Shown in pieces: positions 50,734 to 60,817 of a DNA stretch of 64,000 bases. A model generated the notes under the pieces. It had not been told where the DNA came from. It searched no databases and saw only the letters and a program-made list of their open reading frames with translations. The stretch spans positions 1 through 64,000 of the forward strand of contig MKRJ01000037.1 in the NCBI GenBank assembly GCA_001896885.1, given 5' to 3'. The position numbers were made by a program, and so were the translations under genes. Every line of letters begins with the position of its first letter. Position 1 is the stretch's first letter. Source of the stretch: Rhizobiales bacterium 65-79. Lineage in GTDB: Bacteria > Pseudomonadota > Alphaproteobacteria > Rhizobiales > Rhizobiaceae.

Positions 50734-51225
50734 ATGCGCATCCCTTTCGTCCGAAGCGGTCGCGATTATGCCGTCGAGCCGCTGCGCGCGGAGGACAGCG
50801 CCGCGCTCGCCCGCATCCATCGCGAGGATTTCGTTCCGCCCTGGAACGAGGACGATTTTGAGACCATGCTCGGCCAGGACGTGATGTTCGGCTACAAGGC
50901 TGTCGATACCGGGAAGCCGCGCGCCGGCGCGGCCGGCTTCGTGCTTGCCCGCAGCATGGCCGGCGAGGCCGAGATCATCACCATCGCGGTCGCCCGCGCC
51001 CACCGCCGGCGCGGCCTCGGACGGCTCCTGATGGACGCGGTGCTGCGCGATCTGCATGCTGTCCGCGCCACGGCGCTGTTCCTCGAGGTGGACGAGAAGA
51101 ACGCGGCGGCGATCGCGCTTTATAAGAAGCTCGGCTTCCGCGAGGTCGGCAAGCGCGCGGGCTACTATCGCTCCGCTGTCGGCACGCCGGGCAACGCCCT
51201 TGTCATGCGCCGCGATCTTCGCTAG
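50734..51225 (+). CDS. rimI: Ribosomal protein S18-alanine N-acetyltransferase
   Basis: This 163-residue GNAT enzyme acetylates the N-terminal alanine of ribosomal protein S18. It has the acetyl-CoA-binding VARAHRRRGLGRLLMDAVL (motif A, R-x-x-G-x-G as RRRGLGRLL), LEVDEKNAAAIALYKKLGF and the terminal ALVMRRDL. A conserved GAAGFVLAR segment precedes it. It is preceded by tsaB and followed 10 bp later by plsC; in several rhizobia a fur/mur gene lies at this point, but here none is present. Confidence 0.9.
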   Translation: MRIPFVRSGRDYAVEPLRAEDSAALARIHREDFVPPWNEDDFETMLGQDVMFGYKAVDTGKPRAGAAGFVLARSMAGEAEIITIAVARAHRRRGLGRLLMDAVLRDLHAVRATALFLEVDEKNAAAIALYKKLGFREVGKRAGYYRSAVGTPGNALVMRRDLR

Positions 51226-51235
51226 CGGACACCAT

Positions 51236-52084
51236 ATGATCGGCTGGCTTCGCATCGTCATCGGGCTTTTCCTGCTCGTGGTCGGCATGCTCCTGGTCGC
51301 CATCTTCCAGCCGATCGCGCTCAAGACCGGACTCTGGCACGAGAAATACATTCCCCGCTGGTGGCATCGCCTCGCCGCCAAGGTGCTCGGCATCCGCATC
51401 CACCGTACCGGCAGCATGGCGGAGATACGTCCGCTTCTTCTTGCGGCGAACCATGTCTCATGGGTCGATATCATCGCGCTCGGCGCTGCCGCCGACGTCT
51501 ATTTCGTCGCCAAGGCCGATATGGCCAAGTGGCCGGGCATAGGCTGGCTCTGCAAGATGCAGCGCACCGTCTTCGTCGAGCGCGAGCGTCGGGGCCGTTC
51601 CGGCGACCAGGTAAACGAGATCGGCGCCCGGCTCGCCGCCGGCGATCCGATGGTGCTTTTTGCCGAGGGCACGACCTCGGACGGCAATCTCCTGAAACCC
51701 TTCAACAGCACGCTTTTCGGGGCGGCCAAGATGGCGCTTGCCGCGGCGCCGGAAGGAAAGGTCTTCATCCAGCCGGTGGCGATCGCCTATACGCGCCTGC
51801 ACGGCATGCCGCTCGGTCGCGACAAGCGCGGCCATGTCGCCTGGATCGGCGACCAGGACCTGCTGCCGCATGTGGTGACGCTCCTGCGCGACGGCGCGCT
51901 CGACGCGGAAGTCCGCTTCGGCGAGCCGGTGGAGTTCAATGCCGCCAGCAAGCGCAAGGAAGCGGCGCAGCGAATCGAGGAGAATGTCCGCGAAATGTTC
52001 GTGTCGGCGATCCGCGATCCGCGGCCTTCGAAACCCCCGCATGTCGAAGGAAAAGCCCTGTCGCGGCCGGGGGAAAGGCGCTAA
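51236..52084 (+). CDS. plsC: 1-acyl-sn-glycerol-3-phosphate acyltransferase
   Basis: This 282-residue membrane-bound acyltransferase has an N-terminal helix (about 5-24), the catalytic NHVSWVD (His73, Asp78; H-x4-D) and the lysophosphatidate-binding FAEGTTSDGN. It transfers an acyl chain to lysophosphatidic acid, giving phosphatidic acid, at the inner membrane. Some rhizobial homologues act on lyso-ornithine lipid (OlsA), so the gene symbol is provisional. The longer frame from 51056 overlaps rimI and is a shadow. miaB follows after 9 bp. Confidence 0.85.
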   Translation: MIGWLRIVIGLFLLVVGMLLVAIFQPIALKTGLWHEKYIPRWWHRLAAKVLGIRIHRTGSMAEIRPLLLAANHVSWVDIIALGAAADVYFVAKADMAKWPGIGWLCKMQRTVFVERERRGRSGDQVNEIGARLAAGDPMVLFAEGTTSDGNLLKPFNSTLFGAAKMALAAAPEGKVFIQPVAIAYTRLHGMPLGRDKRGHVAWIGDQDLLPHVVTLLRDGALDAEVRFGEPVEFNAASKRKEAAQRIEENVREMFVSAIRDPRPSKPPHVEGKALSRPGERR

Positions 52085-52093
52085 AAGCCGGCG

Positions 52094-53479
52094 ATGGACC
52101 TCGAAAATACCATCCAGGAAAGAGCCAGCGTGTCGGCCGAACCGAAAAAAGTGTTCGTCAGGACCTATGGCTGCCAGATGAACGTCTATGATTCGCAGCG
52201 CATGAGCGACGCGCTCGCGGCGGAAGGCTATGTCGCCTCGGATACCGCCGAGGATGCCGATCTGGTGCTGCTCAACACCTGCCATATCCGCGCGAAGGCC
52301 GCCGAGAAGGTCTATTCGGAGCTTGGCCGTCTGCGCAAGCTGAAGGACGAGCGCGCCGCCGCGGGCAAGGAGATGCTGATTGGCGTCGCCGGCTGCGTGG
52401 CGCAGGCCGAGGGCGGCGAGATCATCCGCCGCGCCGGGGCGGTCGACCTGGTCATCGGGCCGCAGACCTACCACCGCCTGCCGGACGCGATCCGTCGCGT
52501 GCGCGGAGGCGAGAAGGTCGTCGAGACCGACTATGCGGTCGAGGACAAGTTCGACCACCTTCCCGCGGCGAAGCCTTCGGTCGTCCGCGGCCGCGGCGTC
52601 ACCGCCTTCCTCACCGTGCAGGAGGGCTGCGACAAGTTCTGCACCTTCTGCGTCGTGCCCTATACGCGCGGTTCGGAGACATCGCGCCCCGTCGCGCAGA
52701 TCGCTGCGGAGGCTGAAAACCTGGCGCGGGCCGGCGTGCGCGAACTGACCCTGCTCGGCCAGAACGTCAACGCCTGGCATGGCGAGGGTCCCGACGGCTC
52801 GGAATGGGGCCTTGGACGGCTGCTCTTCCGCCTCGCCGAAATCCCCGGCATCGAGCGGCTGCGCTACACCACCAGCCACCCACGCGACATGGACGACGAA
52901 CTGATCGCCGCGCATCGCGACCTCGACAGGCTGATGCCCTACCTTCACCTCCCCGTGCAGGCGGGGTCGGACCGAATCCTGAAGGCGATGAACCGCCGCC
53001 ATACCGTCGACGATTACCGCCGCCTTGTCGACCGCATCCGCTCCGCCCGGCCGGACATCGCCATGTCCGGCGATTTCATCGTCGGCTTTCCCGGCGAGAC
53101 GGAGGCGGATTTCGCCGAAACGCTGAAAATCGTCCGCGATATCGGCTATGCCCAGGCCTTCTCCTTCAAATATTCGCCGCGCCCCGGCACGCCGGGCGCC
53201 GAGCTGGACGATCAGGTGCCCGAACCGGTCAAGGACCGGCGCTTGCAGGAATTGCAGGCGCTCCTGACTTCACAGCAGAAGGCCTTCGCCGCCGGCCTCG
53301 TCGGCAGCGGCATGGCCGTGCTTCTGGAGAAGGAAGGGCGTCATGAAGGCCAGCTCGTCGGCCGTTCGCCTTGGCTGCAGCCCGTCATCGTCGAAGATGC
53401 GGCCGGTCGGATCGGCGACATAATCCGGGTACGGGTAACACATGCCAACGCCAACAGCCTGTCGGCGGAGGCGGCCTAG
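52094..53479 (+). CDS. miaB: tRNA-2-methylthio-N6-dimethylallyladenosine synthase
   Basis: This 461-residue radical SAM methylthiotransferase has the N-terminal UPF0004 domain with its 4Fe-4S cysteines ([21 protein letters not shown]), the radical SAM motif CDKFCTFC (C-x3-C-x2-C) in [20 protein letters not shown] and a C-terminal TRAM domain (about 395-455). It adds the methylthio group to i6A37 of tRNAs reading UNN codons. All six cysteines are present. Behind the stop lies an unusual cluster of inverted repeats before phoH. Confidence 0.96.
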   Translation: MDLENTIQERASVSAEPKKVFVRTYGCQMNVYDSQRMSDALAAEGYVASDTAEDADLVLLNTCHIRAKAAEKVYSELGRLRKLKDERAAAGKEMLIGVAGCVAQAEGGEIIRRAGAVDLVIGPQTYHRLPDAIRRVRGGEKVVETDYAVEDKFDHLPAAKPSVVRGRGVTAFLTVQEGCDKFCTFCVVPYTRGSETSRPVAQIAAEAENLARAGVRELTLLGQNVNAWHGEGPDGSEWGLGRLLFRLAEIPGIERLRYTTSHPRDMDDELIAAHRDLDRLMPYLHLPVQAGSDRILKAMNRRHTVDDYRRLVDRIRSARPDIAMSGDFIVGFPGETEADFAETLKIVRDIGYAQAFSFKYSPRPGTPGAELDDQVPEPVKDRRLQELQALLTSQQKAFAAGLVGSGMAVLLEKEGRHEGQLVGRSPWLQPVIVEDAAGRIGDIIRVRVTHANANSLSAEAA

Positions 53480-53480
53480 C

Positions 53481-53633
53481 GGAGCGAATTTGACATTTGA
53501 TTCCCATTTGCGTCGCGCGTAGTTTTCGAATGTCAAATTCAACGCTCCACCGGAATGGTAAAGCTGCTGGTGGTCCTTTGATTCCGACATTTGCCCGGCC
53601 ACGATGCGCAAAGGAAATGCAAATGTCGGGATC
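53481..53633. repeat. Cluster of four GACATTTG-containing inverted repeats between miaB and phoH
   Basis: First pair: GGAGCGAATTTGACATTTGA (53481-53500) against the reverse complement of TCGAATGTCAAATTCAACGCTCC (53526-53548), a 68-bp hairpin with terminal GGAGCG/CGCTCC. Second pair: GATTCCGACATTTGC (53580-53594) against GCAAATGTCGGGATC (53619-53633), with one mismatch. TTTGATTCC plus CATTTGC also occurs as a direct repeat at 53496-53511 and 53577-53594. In total GACATTTG or GACATTCG appears four times, twice on each strand. The region fills the 174-bp gap, and the last arm ends 20 bp before the phoH start. Confidence 0.75.
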
Positions 53634-53653
53634 GGACCATTGGAAAGGTCGAT

Positions 53654-54715
53654 TTGGACAATGAGGAAACGCGTTTGAGCGCCGCGACGGAACTGAAAAA
53701 GCCCCAGGGAGGGGCTTCGGACAAGGCGCACATCGTTCTGACCTTCGACAACAACAAGCTGGCCAGCGCGCTTTACGGCCAGTTCGACGAAAACCTCGCC
53801 CGCATCGAGCAAAAGCTCGGGGTTGATATCCGCTCGCGCGGCAACCAGCTTGCCGTCGTCGGCGAGCAGGGCGCGGCCGAACAGGCGCGCCGGGCGCTCG
53901 ATTATCTCTATGGCCTGCTGCAGAAGGGCGCCGAACTGTCGCCCTCCGACGTCGATGGCGCCGTGCGCATGGCGGTCGCCACCGACGATCAGCTGACCCT
54001 GCCGACCATGGAGCGCAAGGGCAAGCTTGCCGCCGCCCAGATCGGCACGCGCAAGCGCACCATCTATGCCCGCTCCGCCAACCAGGACGCCTACATGCGT
54101 GCGCTGGAGCGCTCGGAGATGGTTTTCGGCATCGGTCCGGCCGGCACCGGCAAGACCTATATCGCCGTCGCCTATGCGGCAATGCTGCTCGAGCGCGGCG
54201 TGGTCGAGCGCATCGTCCTGTCGCGTCCGGCGGTCGAAGCCGGCGAGCGGCTCGGCTTTCTGCCGGGCGACATGAAGGAGAAGGTCGACCCCTATCTGAG
54301 GCCGCTCTACGACGCGCTCTACGACATGATGCCGCCGGACAAGGTCGAACGCGCCATCGCGGCCGGCGTCATCGAGATCGCCCCGCTCGCCTTCATGCGC
54401 GGGCGCACGCTCGCCAATTCGGTGGTGATCCTCGACGAGGCGCAGAACACCACGCCGATGCAGATGAAGATGTTCCTGACCCGTCTCGGCGAGAAGGGCC
54501 GCATGATCGTCACGGGCGACCCGACCCAGATCGACCTGCCGCCCAACACGAAGTCCGGCCTGATCGAGGCCTTGCGCATCCTCGACGGCGTTCCGGGCAT
54601 CGTCACCGTCCGCTTCAACGAGACCGACGTGGTGCGCCATCCGCTGGTGGCGGAGATCGTGGCCGCCTATGATCGCGACGCCGCCGGCCGCCATCGCAAC
54701 GATGCCGCCGGCTGA
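53654..54715 (+). CDS. phoH: PhoH family ATPase
   Basis: This 353-residue ATPase has a KH-like N-terminal region (about 25-90, with [21 protein letters not shown]) and the PhoH domain with Walker [12 protein letters not shown] (160-170) and Walker [13 protein letters not shown]. It probably acts in RNA metabolism together with YbeY; exact activity is debated. I choose the TTG at 53654 because GGAAAGG is 5 bases upstream; the ATG at 53591 would lie inside the palindrome cluster and add non-family residues. It overlaps ybeY. Confidence 0.9.
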   Translation: MDNEETRLSAATELKKPQGGASDKAHIVLTFDNNKLASALYGQFDENLARIEQKLGVDIRSRGNQLAVVGEQGAAEQARRALDYLYGLLQKGAELSPSDVDGAVRMAVATDDQLTLPTMERKGKLAAAQIGTRKRTIYARSANQDAYMRALERSEMVFGIGPAGTGKTYIAVAYAAMLLERGVVERIVLSRPAVEAGERLGFLPGDMKEKVDPYLRPLYDALYDMMPPDKVERAIAAGVIEIAPLAFMRGRTLANSVVILDEAQNTTPMQMKMFLTRLGEKGRMIVTGDPTQIDLPPNTKSGLIEALRILDGVPGIVTVRFNETDVVRHPLVAEIVAAYDRDAAGRHRNDAAG

Positions 54716-55217
54716 CACGGAACAGGCCGGCTTCGACCACCACGGCGGGATCGGTATCGACATCTCCGTGGAGGCGGGCGATTGGCCGCCCGAGCGCGTG
54801 CTTTCCAGGCTTGCGGCGAGCGCGCTTAAGGCTGCGGTCGAGGAACTGGATCTGGGGGTGGCGGCGGGCAGCGAGATCAGCATCGTCTTCACCGACGATG
54901 CCCGGGTTCGCGTCTTGAACAGGGAATGGCGGCAGAAGGACAAGGCGACCAACGTGCTGTCCTTCCCGGCCATGCCCGTCAGGCCCGGCGTCGCTCTGCC
55001 GCCCGTGCTGGGCGACATCGTGCTCGCCGCCGGGACGATCCGGCGCGAGGCGGGACTGGAAGAGAAGCCCTTCGAGCACCATCTGATCCACCTTATGGTG
55101 CACGGCTTCCTGCACATCGTCGGCTATGATCACGAGACCGACGCGGAAGCCGAGGAAATGGAGGCGACGGAGCGGCGAATCCTCGCGAGGCTTGCCATCC
55201 CCGATCCCTATGGATAA
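54702..55217 (+). CDS. ybeY: Endoribonuclease YbeY
   Basis: This 171-residue metal-dependent RNase acts in 16S rRNA 3'-end maturation and 70S quality control. The zinc site is [11 protein letters not shown] (His134, His138, His144), preceded by [16 protein letters not shown] 54702 overlaps the end of phoH by 14 bp; an earlier in-frame ATG at 54669 is possible. The order phoH-ybeY-corC is strongly conserved in bacteria. Confidence 0.94.
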   Translation: MPPADTEQAGFDHHGGIGIDISVEAGDWPPERVLSRLAASALKAAVEELDLGVAAGSEISIVFTDDARVRVLNREWRQKDKATNVLSFPAMPVRPGVALPPVLGDIVLAAGTIRREAGLEEKPFEHHLIHLMVHGFLHIVGYDHETDAEAEEMEATERRILARLAIPDPYG

Positions 55218-55244
55218 ACAGCGGCATCGATCTGCCGGACCGAT

Positions 55245-56324
55245 ATGAACGAGACTGAACGAAGCGCCGCCGCGGCCGAGAGGCCCGCCGGAGAAGACAA
55301 GCCCCCAGCGGACCAGGCGGAAGGTCAGAGTACGGCCGAACCGCGAAGGCCGGAGCACGCGACCTTCCTGGAAAGGCTGCGCCGATTCCTGCCGCATCGC
55401 AACGGCTCCAGCCTGCGCGAGGATCTCGCCGACGCGCTCGCCGAAAGCGCACCCGATGGCGCGGCCTTTTCGCCCGGCGAGCGGGCGATGCTCAAGAACA
55501 TCCTGCGCCTGCGCGAGATCCGCGTCGAGGACGTGATGGTGCCGCGCGCCGACATCAAGGCGGTCGAACTGTCGACACGGCTCGGCGACCTGCTGGCGCT
55601 GTTCGAGGATTCCGGCCATTCGCGCATGCCGGTCTATGGCGAGACGCTCGACGATCCGCGCGGCATGGTCCACATCCGTGACGTCGTCGCGCATATCACC
55701 AGGACCGCACGGCAGAAGAAGTCGCGCGGCCGCCGGAGCGCCGCGCCCGGCGCCGCGCTCGACCTCGGCAATGTCGATCTGTCGCGCAGCATCGGCGATA
55801 TCGGCCTCCTGCGCGCGGTGCTTTTCGTGCCGCCTTCGATGCTCGCCTCCGACCTGATGGCCCGGATGCAGGCCGCCCGCATCCAGATGGCGCTGGTCAT
55901 CGACGAATATGGCGGCACCGACGGCCTGGTCTCGCTCGAGGACATCGTCGAGATGGTCGTCGGCGACATCGAGGATGAGCACGACGAAGACGAGCCGATG
56001 ATCGTCAAGACGGGGGAAGGCGTGTTCGTCGTCGATGCGAAGGCCGAGATCGACGAGGTCGCCGAGATGATCGGCGATACGTTCAAGCCGGGAGAGCACG
56101 GCGAATATGTCGACACGATCGGCGGCATGATCTTCAATACGCTCGGCCGCATTCCGGCCCGCGGCGAGGTCGTCCAGCCCATCCCCGGCTTCGAATTCCA
56201 CGTCCTCGACGCCGATCCGCGCCGCGTCAAGCGGGTGCGCATCGTCCAGACGCGCAGCGCCGCCGAGCGCAGGCGCCGTTCCGCGGCGCCGGCCGGACAG
56301 CCTGGAGAGCCGCCGGCCGTCTGA
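55245..56324 (+). CDS. CBS domain protein, CorC/hemolysin C type
   Basis: This 359-residue soluble protein has a charged, disordered N-terminus (about 1-70), a pair of CBS domains (about 85-245, with RVEDVMVPRADIKAV and MALVIDEYGGTDGLVSLED) and a C-terminal CorC_HlyC domain (about 255-340). No DUF21 membrane domain is present, so this is the short type linked to magnesium/cobalt export or, in enterobacteria, YbeX, which helps ribosome work. It sits between ybeY and lnt as in most proteobacteria. Confidence 0.9.
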   Translation: MNETERSAAAAERPAGEDKPPADQAEGQSTAEPRRPEHATFLERLRRFLPHRNGSSLREDLADALAESAPDGAAFSPGERAMLKNILRLREIRVEDVMVPRADIKAVELSTRLGDLLALFEDSGHSRMPVYGETLDDPRGMVHIRDVVAHITRTARQKKSRGRRSAAPGAALDLGNVDLSRSIGDIGLLRAVLFVPPSMLASDLMARMQAARIQMALVIDEYGGTDGLVSLEDIVEMVVGDIEDEHDEDEPMIVKTGEGVFVVDAKAEIDEVAEMIGDTFKPGEHGEYVDTIGGMIFNTLGRIPARGEVVQPIPGFEFHVLDADPRRVKRVRIVQTRSAAERRRRSAAPAGQPGEPPAV

Positions 56325-56390
56325 CGCCGCACACCGTCCATCGGGATGATACTGTAGCGCCGGTCAGGTGATTCGCGACGGGCGGGGACT

Positions 56391-57977
56391 ATGGAGCGCC
56401 TTGCAGGCAAGATCATATTGCTCGGCGGCTGGCGGCGATCGGCCGCCGCCTTTCTTGCCGGAGCCTTCGCGGTCCTGGCCCTGGCGCCTTTCGACTTCTT
56501 CGCCACCTGCCTCGTCTCGTTTCCGGTTCTCGTCTGGCTGCTCGACGGCGCGGCCGGCGAGCCCGGCGCGGGACTCCTCCGCCGGTTCGCGCCCGCCTTC
56601 GGCGTCGGCTGGTGGTTTGGCTTCGGCTATTTCATCGCCGGTCTCTGGTGGGTCGGCAATGCGGTTCTCGTCGACGGCGAAGGCTTCGAATGGGCGCTTC
56701 CCTTCGCCGTCGTGGCGCTGCCGGCCGTGCTCGCGCTCTTCTACGGGCTGGCGGCGGTTCTGGCGCGGCTGCTGTGGACCGACGACATCGGCCGCATAGC
56801 GGCCATGGCGTTCGCCTTTGGCGTGGCCGAGTGGCTTCGCGCCACTCTTTTCACCGGCTTCCCCTGGAATGCGATCGGCTACGCCGCCATGCCGGTCCCC
56901 CTTCTCATGCAGCCGGTGTCGATGGCGGGCCTGTTCGGCATGAACGCGCTTGCCGTCTTTGTGTTCTCCATGCCGGCGCTTTTCGCCGGGCGTCGGCATC
57001 GCGCGCTCGGCCTCGGCCTGGCCCTGGTGCTCGTGGCTGCCGATTTGGGCTACGGCTATTTCTGCCTGTCGATGCCGGCATCGGGCTCGGCGAAGAGCCT
57101 CGAGGTGCGTATCGTCCAGCCGGTGATCGACCAGTCGGAGAAGTGGGACAAGGCGGTTCGCGATCGCATCTTCAACCACCTGATCGAGCTGACGCGCTCT
57201 CCCGTCGCCAAGGGCGCCACCAAGCCCGAACTGATCGTCTGGCCCGAGACCGCCGTTCCCTTCCTCTTCACCGAACGGCCGGACGCGCTGGCCAAGCTGG
57301 GCGAGGCGCTGGACAAGGGACAGCTGCTCCTCACCGGCGCCGTCCGCGCCGAGGGCGGGACCGGCGCCGGCGCCCGCTTCTACAATTCCGTGCTTGCGAT
57401 CAACGATGCCGGCGAGATCGCGGACGCGGTGGACAAGCTCCATCTCGTGCCCTTCGGCGAATATGTTCCCTTCCAGCGCCTGCTGGGCAGGCTGGGGGTC
57501 GACAAGCTGGTCGAACTGCCGGGCCAGTTCTCCGCCGGGGTCAACCGGCATACCATCAAACTGCCGAACGGCGCCGCGGCGCTGCCTTTCATCTGCTACG
57601 AGATCATCTTTCCGGGAGAGGGGGACAGGGAGGCGCGGAGCGCCGATCTCATCGTCAACGTCACCAACGATGCCTGGTTCGGCAACACGCCGGGCCCCTA
57701 TCAGCATTTCCGCCAGGCCGAGGTCCGCGCCGTCGAACTGGGATTGCCGCTGGTTCGCGCCGCCAATAACGGCATTTCGGCCGTCGTCGACGCCCATGGC
57801 CGCGTCCTCGACGCGCTCGCCATCAACGCCGTCGGGGTGATCGACGCCTCCTTAAAGCTGGAACGCGGGCACAATCCACATGTCGGAACGCCCGCAACAA
57901 ACGGTTTTCTCACCATAATTGTGTTTGGGTTGGCTGCGGCCGCCATGAAATTGACAGGCCGACGGCGTTTCAATTGA
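56391..57977 (+). CDS. lnt: Apolipoprotein N-acyltransferase
   Basis: This 528-residue inner membrane enzyme adds the third acyl chain to lipoproteins. About six N-terminal helices (18-220) precede a nitrilase-like periplasmic domain with the catalytic triad visible as Glu in WPETAVPF, Lys in [12 protein letters not shown] and Cys in [10 protein letters not shown]. The ending has one more helix. Length and motifs are normal. A terminator is not seen; a promoter for praR overlaps the stop codon. Confidence 0.95.
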   Translation: MERLAGKIILLGGWRRSAAAFLAGAFAVLALAPFDFFATCLVSFPVLVWLLDGAAGEPGAGLLRRFAPAFGVGWWFGFGYFIAGLWWVGNAVLVDGEGFEWALPFAVVALPAVLALFYGLAAVLARLLWTDDIGRIAAMAFAFGVAEWLRATLFTGFPWNAIGYAAMPVPLLMQPVSMAGLFGMNALAVFVFSMPALFAGRRHRALGLGLALVLVAADLGYGYFCLSMPASGSAKSLEVRIVQPVIDQSEKWDKAVRDRIFNHLIELTRSPVAKGATKPELIVWPETAVPFLFTERPDALAKLGEALDKGQLLLTGAVRAEGGTGAGARFYNSVLAINDAGEIADAVDKLHLVPFGEYVPFQRLLGRLGVDKLVELPGQFSAGVNRHTIKLPNGAAALPFICYEIIFPGEGDREARSADLIVNVTNDAWFGNTPGPYQHFRQAEVRAVELGLPLVRAANNGISAVVDAHGRVLDALAINAVGVIDASLKLERGHNPHVGTPATNGFLTIIVFGLAAAAMKLTGRRRFN

Positions 57978-58002
57978 CATGTGGTATATTAGAATTTCAT
58001 AG
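57974..58002 (+). promoter_or_regulatory. Candidate promoter of praR
   Basis: TTGACA (57974-57979), overlapping the lnt stop codon, is a perfect -35 box. TCATAG at 57997-58002 (spacing 17) is a weak -10 box. The region is clearly more AT-rich than its surroundings. It lies about 110 bp before the regulator start, leaving a long untranslated leader. Confidence 0.45.
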
Positions 58003-58112
58003 TGTGCCGCCTTTCTGCCGACACTGGGACCTACGGCAGGACCAGGCTGCAAGCCCGGAGCATTCAGCACATCGATAATAGATAACATCCCGTGTGAAGC
58101 GGTGAGGGACGA

Positions 58113-58526
58113 ATGATAGACAATAAGAAGAGGCCTAACCCCATTGATGTCCATGTCGGCAGCCGCGTGCGATTGCGACGGAACATGCTGGGAATGAGCC
58201 AGGAAAAACTGGGAGAGAAGCTGGGGATAACCTTTCAGCAGGTTCAGAAATACGAAAAAGGAACGAACAGGGTAGGCGCCAGCCGCCTTCAGGCGATCGC
58301 ATCGATACTGGATACGCCGGTTTCTTTCTTTTTCGAAGACGCGCCGGGTCAGGAAAACCGGCAGTCAAAAGGCTTTTCGGAAGACAGCGCGACCTCCTAC
58401 GTGGTCGACTTCATCAGCAGCGCCGAAGGCCTCCAGCTCAATCGCGCCTTCGTTCGAATCACCGACCCGAAGGTACGACGAAAGATCATCGAGCTCGTCC
58501 GTACGATTGCTGCCGACGAAGAGTAG
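58113..58526 (+). CDS. praR: XRE family regulator PraR/PhrR
   Basis: This 137-residue protein has an N-terminal HTH_3 domain (about 15-70: RVRLRRNMLGMSQEKLGEKL then GITFQQVQKYEKGTNRVGAS) and a C-terminal helical tail. It is the rhizobial PraR (PhrR) regulator, known to affect biofilm, attachment, quorum sensing and, in Azorhizobium, reb genes. It lies between lnt and metK, its usual place. Its base composition is less GC-rich than neighbours over the first 150 bases, in line with a conserved regulatory gene. Confidence 0.92.
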   Translation: MIDNKKRPNPIDVHVGSRVRLRRNMLGMSQEKLGEKLGITFQQVQKYEKGTNRVGASRLQAIASILDTPVSFFFEDAPGQENRQSKGFSEDSATSYVVDFISSAEGLQLNRAFVRITDPKVRRKIIELVRTIAADEE

Positions 58527-58703
58527 TACGACAGACGCATCGGCCAAACCCCGGCGCCACTCTCGCGGAGGAGGCGCTTTTCTCTTATCTTCGCGGCAAC
58601 CCGCAAGAGGCGCTTGACGCGCGTCACGCACCCTCGCTAACAGAGGCGCGCCTGAAGGTCGCGTTCTCCCGAGGCGTGGCCGATTTTCCAGAGGGGTTCA
58701 CCC

Positions 58704-59954
58704 ATGTCGCGCAGGGAATATTTCTTCACCAGCGAATCAGTGTCCGAGGGCCATCCGGACAAGGTTTGCGACCGGATTTCCGATGAAATCGTCGACCTGA
58801 TCTACCGGGAGGCCAAGAAGGCGGGGATGGATCCCTGGGACGTCCGCGTCGCCTGCGAGACGCTGGCCACGACCAACAGGGTGATCATCGCGGGCGAAGT
58901 GAGGGTGCCGCCGAGCCTGATGAAATTGGACAGGAAGGGCAGGGAAGTCATCAACCCGGCCAAGTTCAAGACCGTCGCGCGCAAGGCGATCAGGGCGATC
59001 GGCTACGAGCAGGAAGGGTTCCACTGGAAGACGGCGAAGATCGAGGTTCTCCTGCACGGCCAGTCCGCCGATATCGCGCAGGGCGTGGACAAGTCGGCCA
59101 ACAGCAATTCCGAGGGTGCCGGCGACCAGGGCATCATGTTCGGCTATGCCTGCCGCGAGACCGCCGACCTCATGCCGGCCCCGATCTATTACAGCCACAA
59201 GATACTCGAACTCCTCGCCGCCGCGCGCCACAACAATGAGGGCGAGGCCGGCAAGCTCGGCCCCGACGCCAAGAGCCAAGTGACGGTCCGCTACGAGGAC
59301 GGCGTGCCGGCCGAGGTCACCCAGATCGTTCTGTCGACGCAACACCTCGACGCCTCCTGGAATTCCGCCAAGGTGCGTGAGGTGGTCGAGCCCTATATCC
59401 GCAGGGCGCTTTCCGACATCCGCATCGCGCCCGACTGCAAATGGTACGTCAATCCCACGGGCAAGTTCGTCATCGGTGGGCCGGACGGCGACGCCGGCCT
59501 CACCGGCCGCAAGATCATCGTCGACACCTATGGCGGCGCCGCGCCGCATGGTGGCGGCGCGTTCTCCGGCAAGGACACGACAAAGGTGGACCGGTCGGCC
59601 GCCTACGCGGCGCGCTATCTGGCCAAGAACGTCGTCGCGGCGCGTCTCGCCGATCGCTGCACGATCCAGCTTTCCTACGCGATCGGCATCGCCCAGCCGC
59701 TTTCGGTCTATGTCGACCTGCACGGCACGGGGAAGGTTCCCGAGCATGTGGTGGAGAAGGCCCTGCGCGAGGTCATGGATCTCTCGCCCTCCGGTATTCG
59801 CCGGCACCTCGACCTCAACAAGCCGATCTACGCCAAGACGACCGCCTACGGCCATTTCGGCCGCAAGCCCGGCCGCGACGGTTCCTTCTCCTGGGAAAAG
59901 GCCGACCTCGTCGCCGCCCTCAAGGAAGCGGTCCGCCAGCCTGCGGCGGCCTGA
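58704..59954 (+). CDS. metK: S-adenosylmethionine synthase
   Basis: This 416-residue enzyme makes SAM from methionine and ATP. Signature segments [12 protein letters not shown] and [20 protein letters not shown] are present, as are the N-terminal [10 protein letters not shown] and the flexible-loop residues. It has a few residues more than the usual 384-400, typical for the alphaproteobacterial form with an insertion around residue 180-200. The 177-bp gap before it shows no recognised SAM riboswitch. trmB follows after 12 bp. Confidence 0.97.
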   Translation: MSRREYFFTSESVSEGHPDKVCDRISDEIVDLIYREAKKAGMDPWDVRVACETLATTNRVIIAGEVRVPPSLMKLDRKGREVINPAKFKTVARKAIRAIGYEQEGFHWKTAKIEVLLHGQSADIAQGVDKSANSNSEGAGDQGIMFGYACRETADLMPAPIYYSHKILELLAAARHNNEGEAGKLGPDAKSQVTVRYEDGVPAEVTQIVLSTQHLDASWNSAKVREVVEPYIRRALSDIRIAPDCKWYVNPTGKFVIGGPDGDAGLTGRKIIVDTYGGAAPHGGGAFSGKDTTKVDRSAAYAARYLAKNVVAARLADRCTIQLSYAIGIAQPLSVYVDLHGTGKVPEHVVEKALREVMDLSPSGIRRHLDLNKPIYAKTTAYGHFGRKPGRDGSFSWEKADLVAALKEAVRQPAAA

Positions 59955-59966
59955 TCCGGAACGTTC

Positions 59967-60668
59967 ATGCCGGCGGAACAGCGCCGCAAGCGATCGACGG
60001 AGGCCTTCTTCGGACGGCGACACGGCAAATCGCTGCGCCCCCGGCCCCTGGCGGCGCTTCAGCGGCAATTGTCGCGCTACCTTGTCGATCTTGCCGCGCC
60101 GGCGCCGGCCGATTTGTCGGGATTGTTCCGGCGTGAGGTGGGCGAGGTCCGGCTGGAGATCGGTTTCGGCGGCGGCGAGCACCTCCGTTCCGAGGCACTG
60201 AGGGCGCCGGAATGCGGCTTCATCGGCGTGGAGCCCTTCGTCAACGGCATGGCGAAGCTGATGCTGGACCTCGAGCGGCAGCCGCTCGACAACGTCCTGG
60301 TCCATGACGACGACGCGACGCAACTCCTCGACTGGCTGCCGCCGGCCTCGCTCGTCGGCATCGACCTCCTTTATCCTGACCCCTGGCCGAAGAAACGCCA
60401 CTGGAAGCGCCGTTTCGTCAATAAAGCCAATCTCGACCGCTTCGCCCGCGTGCTGAAGCCGGGCGGGGAATTCCGCTTCGCTTCCGACATCGACAGCTAC
60501 GTGAACTGGACGCTCCTTCATTGCGCCGCGCACCCTGTCTTCGAGTGGCAGGCGAAGGCGGCGACGGACTGGCGTGCCCCCTACGAGGGCTGGCCGGGCA
60601 CGCGCTACGAGGCGAAAGCGATGCGCGAAGGCCGGAAGCCGGCCTATCTCCGCTTTTTGCGCCTTTGA
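59967..60668 (+). CDS. trmB: tRNA (guanine-N7)-methyltransferase
   Basis: This 233-residue enzyme methylates G46 of tRNAs using SAM, made by the product of the preceding gene. It has [10 protein letters not shown] (SAM-binding), [30 protein letters not shown] (the family-specific DPWPK motif) and the terminal [19 protein letters not shown]. It begins 12 bp after metK, so the two form a unit. The housekeeping order normally continues with rimP, but a reductase gene intervenes here. Confidence 0.96.
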   Translation: MPAEQRRKRSTEAFFGRRHGKSLRPRPLAALQRQLSRYLVDLAAPAPADLSGLFRREVGEVRLEIGFGGGEHLRSEALRAPECGFIGVEPFVNGMAKLMLDLERQPLDNVLVHDDDATQLLDWLPPASLVGIDLLYPDPWPKKRHWKRRFVNKANLDRFARVLKPGGEFRFASDIDSYVNWTLLHCAAHPVFEWQAKAATDWRAPYEGWPGTRYEAKAMREGRKPAYLRFLRL

Positions 60669-60742
60669 CGTCTCGGTGTCGGGCTCGTAGGCTCGGCCGA
60701 TGCCGGGAACCAAATCCGTCCCAGCGCATCCAATCGGACAAA

Positions 60743-60787
60743 GCATGTCTCCCGAAAGTGGATGCCGGTTTCGGGATAAAGACATGC
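60743..60787. repeat. Palindromic repeat GCATGTCT...AGACATGC
   Basis: GCATGTCT (60743-60750) pairs with AGACATGC (60780-60787) and the inner CCCGAAA pairs with TTTCGGG around GTGGATGCCGG. This hairpin type, with GCATGTC ends and a CCGAAA...TTTCGG core, is a very common intergenic repeat of Mesorhizobium and relatives. It lies directly upstream of the reductase gene. Confidence 0.75.
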
Positions 60788-60817
60788 GTAGTTTTAGACG
60801 AGCAAGTAGGGCAGAAG

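Noticed and set aside
58527-58703. SAM-sensing riboswitch or terminator before metK
   Set aside because: No SAM-I, SAM-II or SAM/SAH core could be recognised. A weak GCGCC/GGCGC hairpin before TTTTCTCTT (58554-58586) may end praR transcription, but the stem is too short to call.
58737-60785. 682-codon open frame on the reverse strand
   Set aside because: It runs antisense through metK and trmB, both unmistakable; composition is that of a shadow frame.
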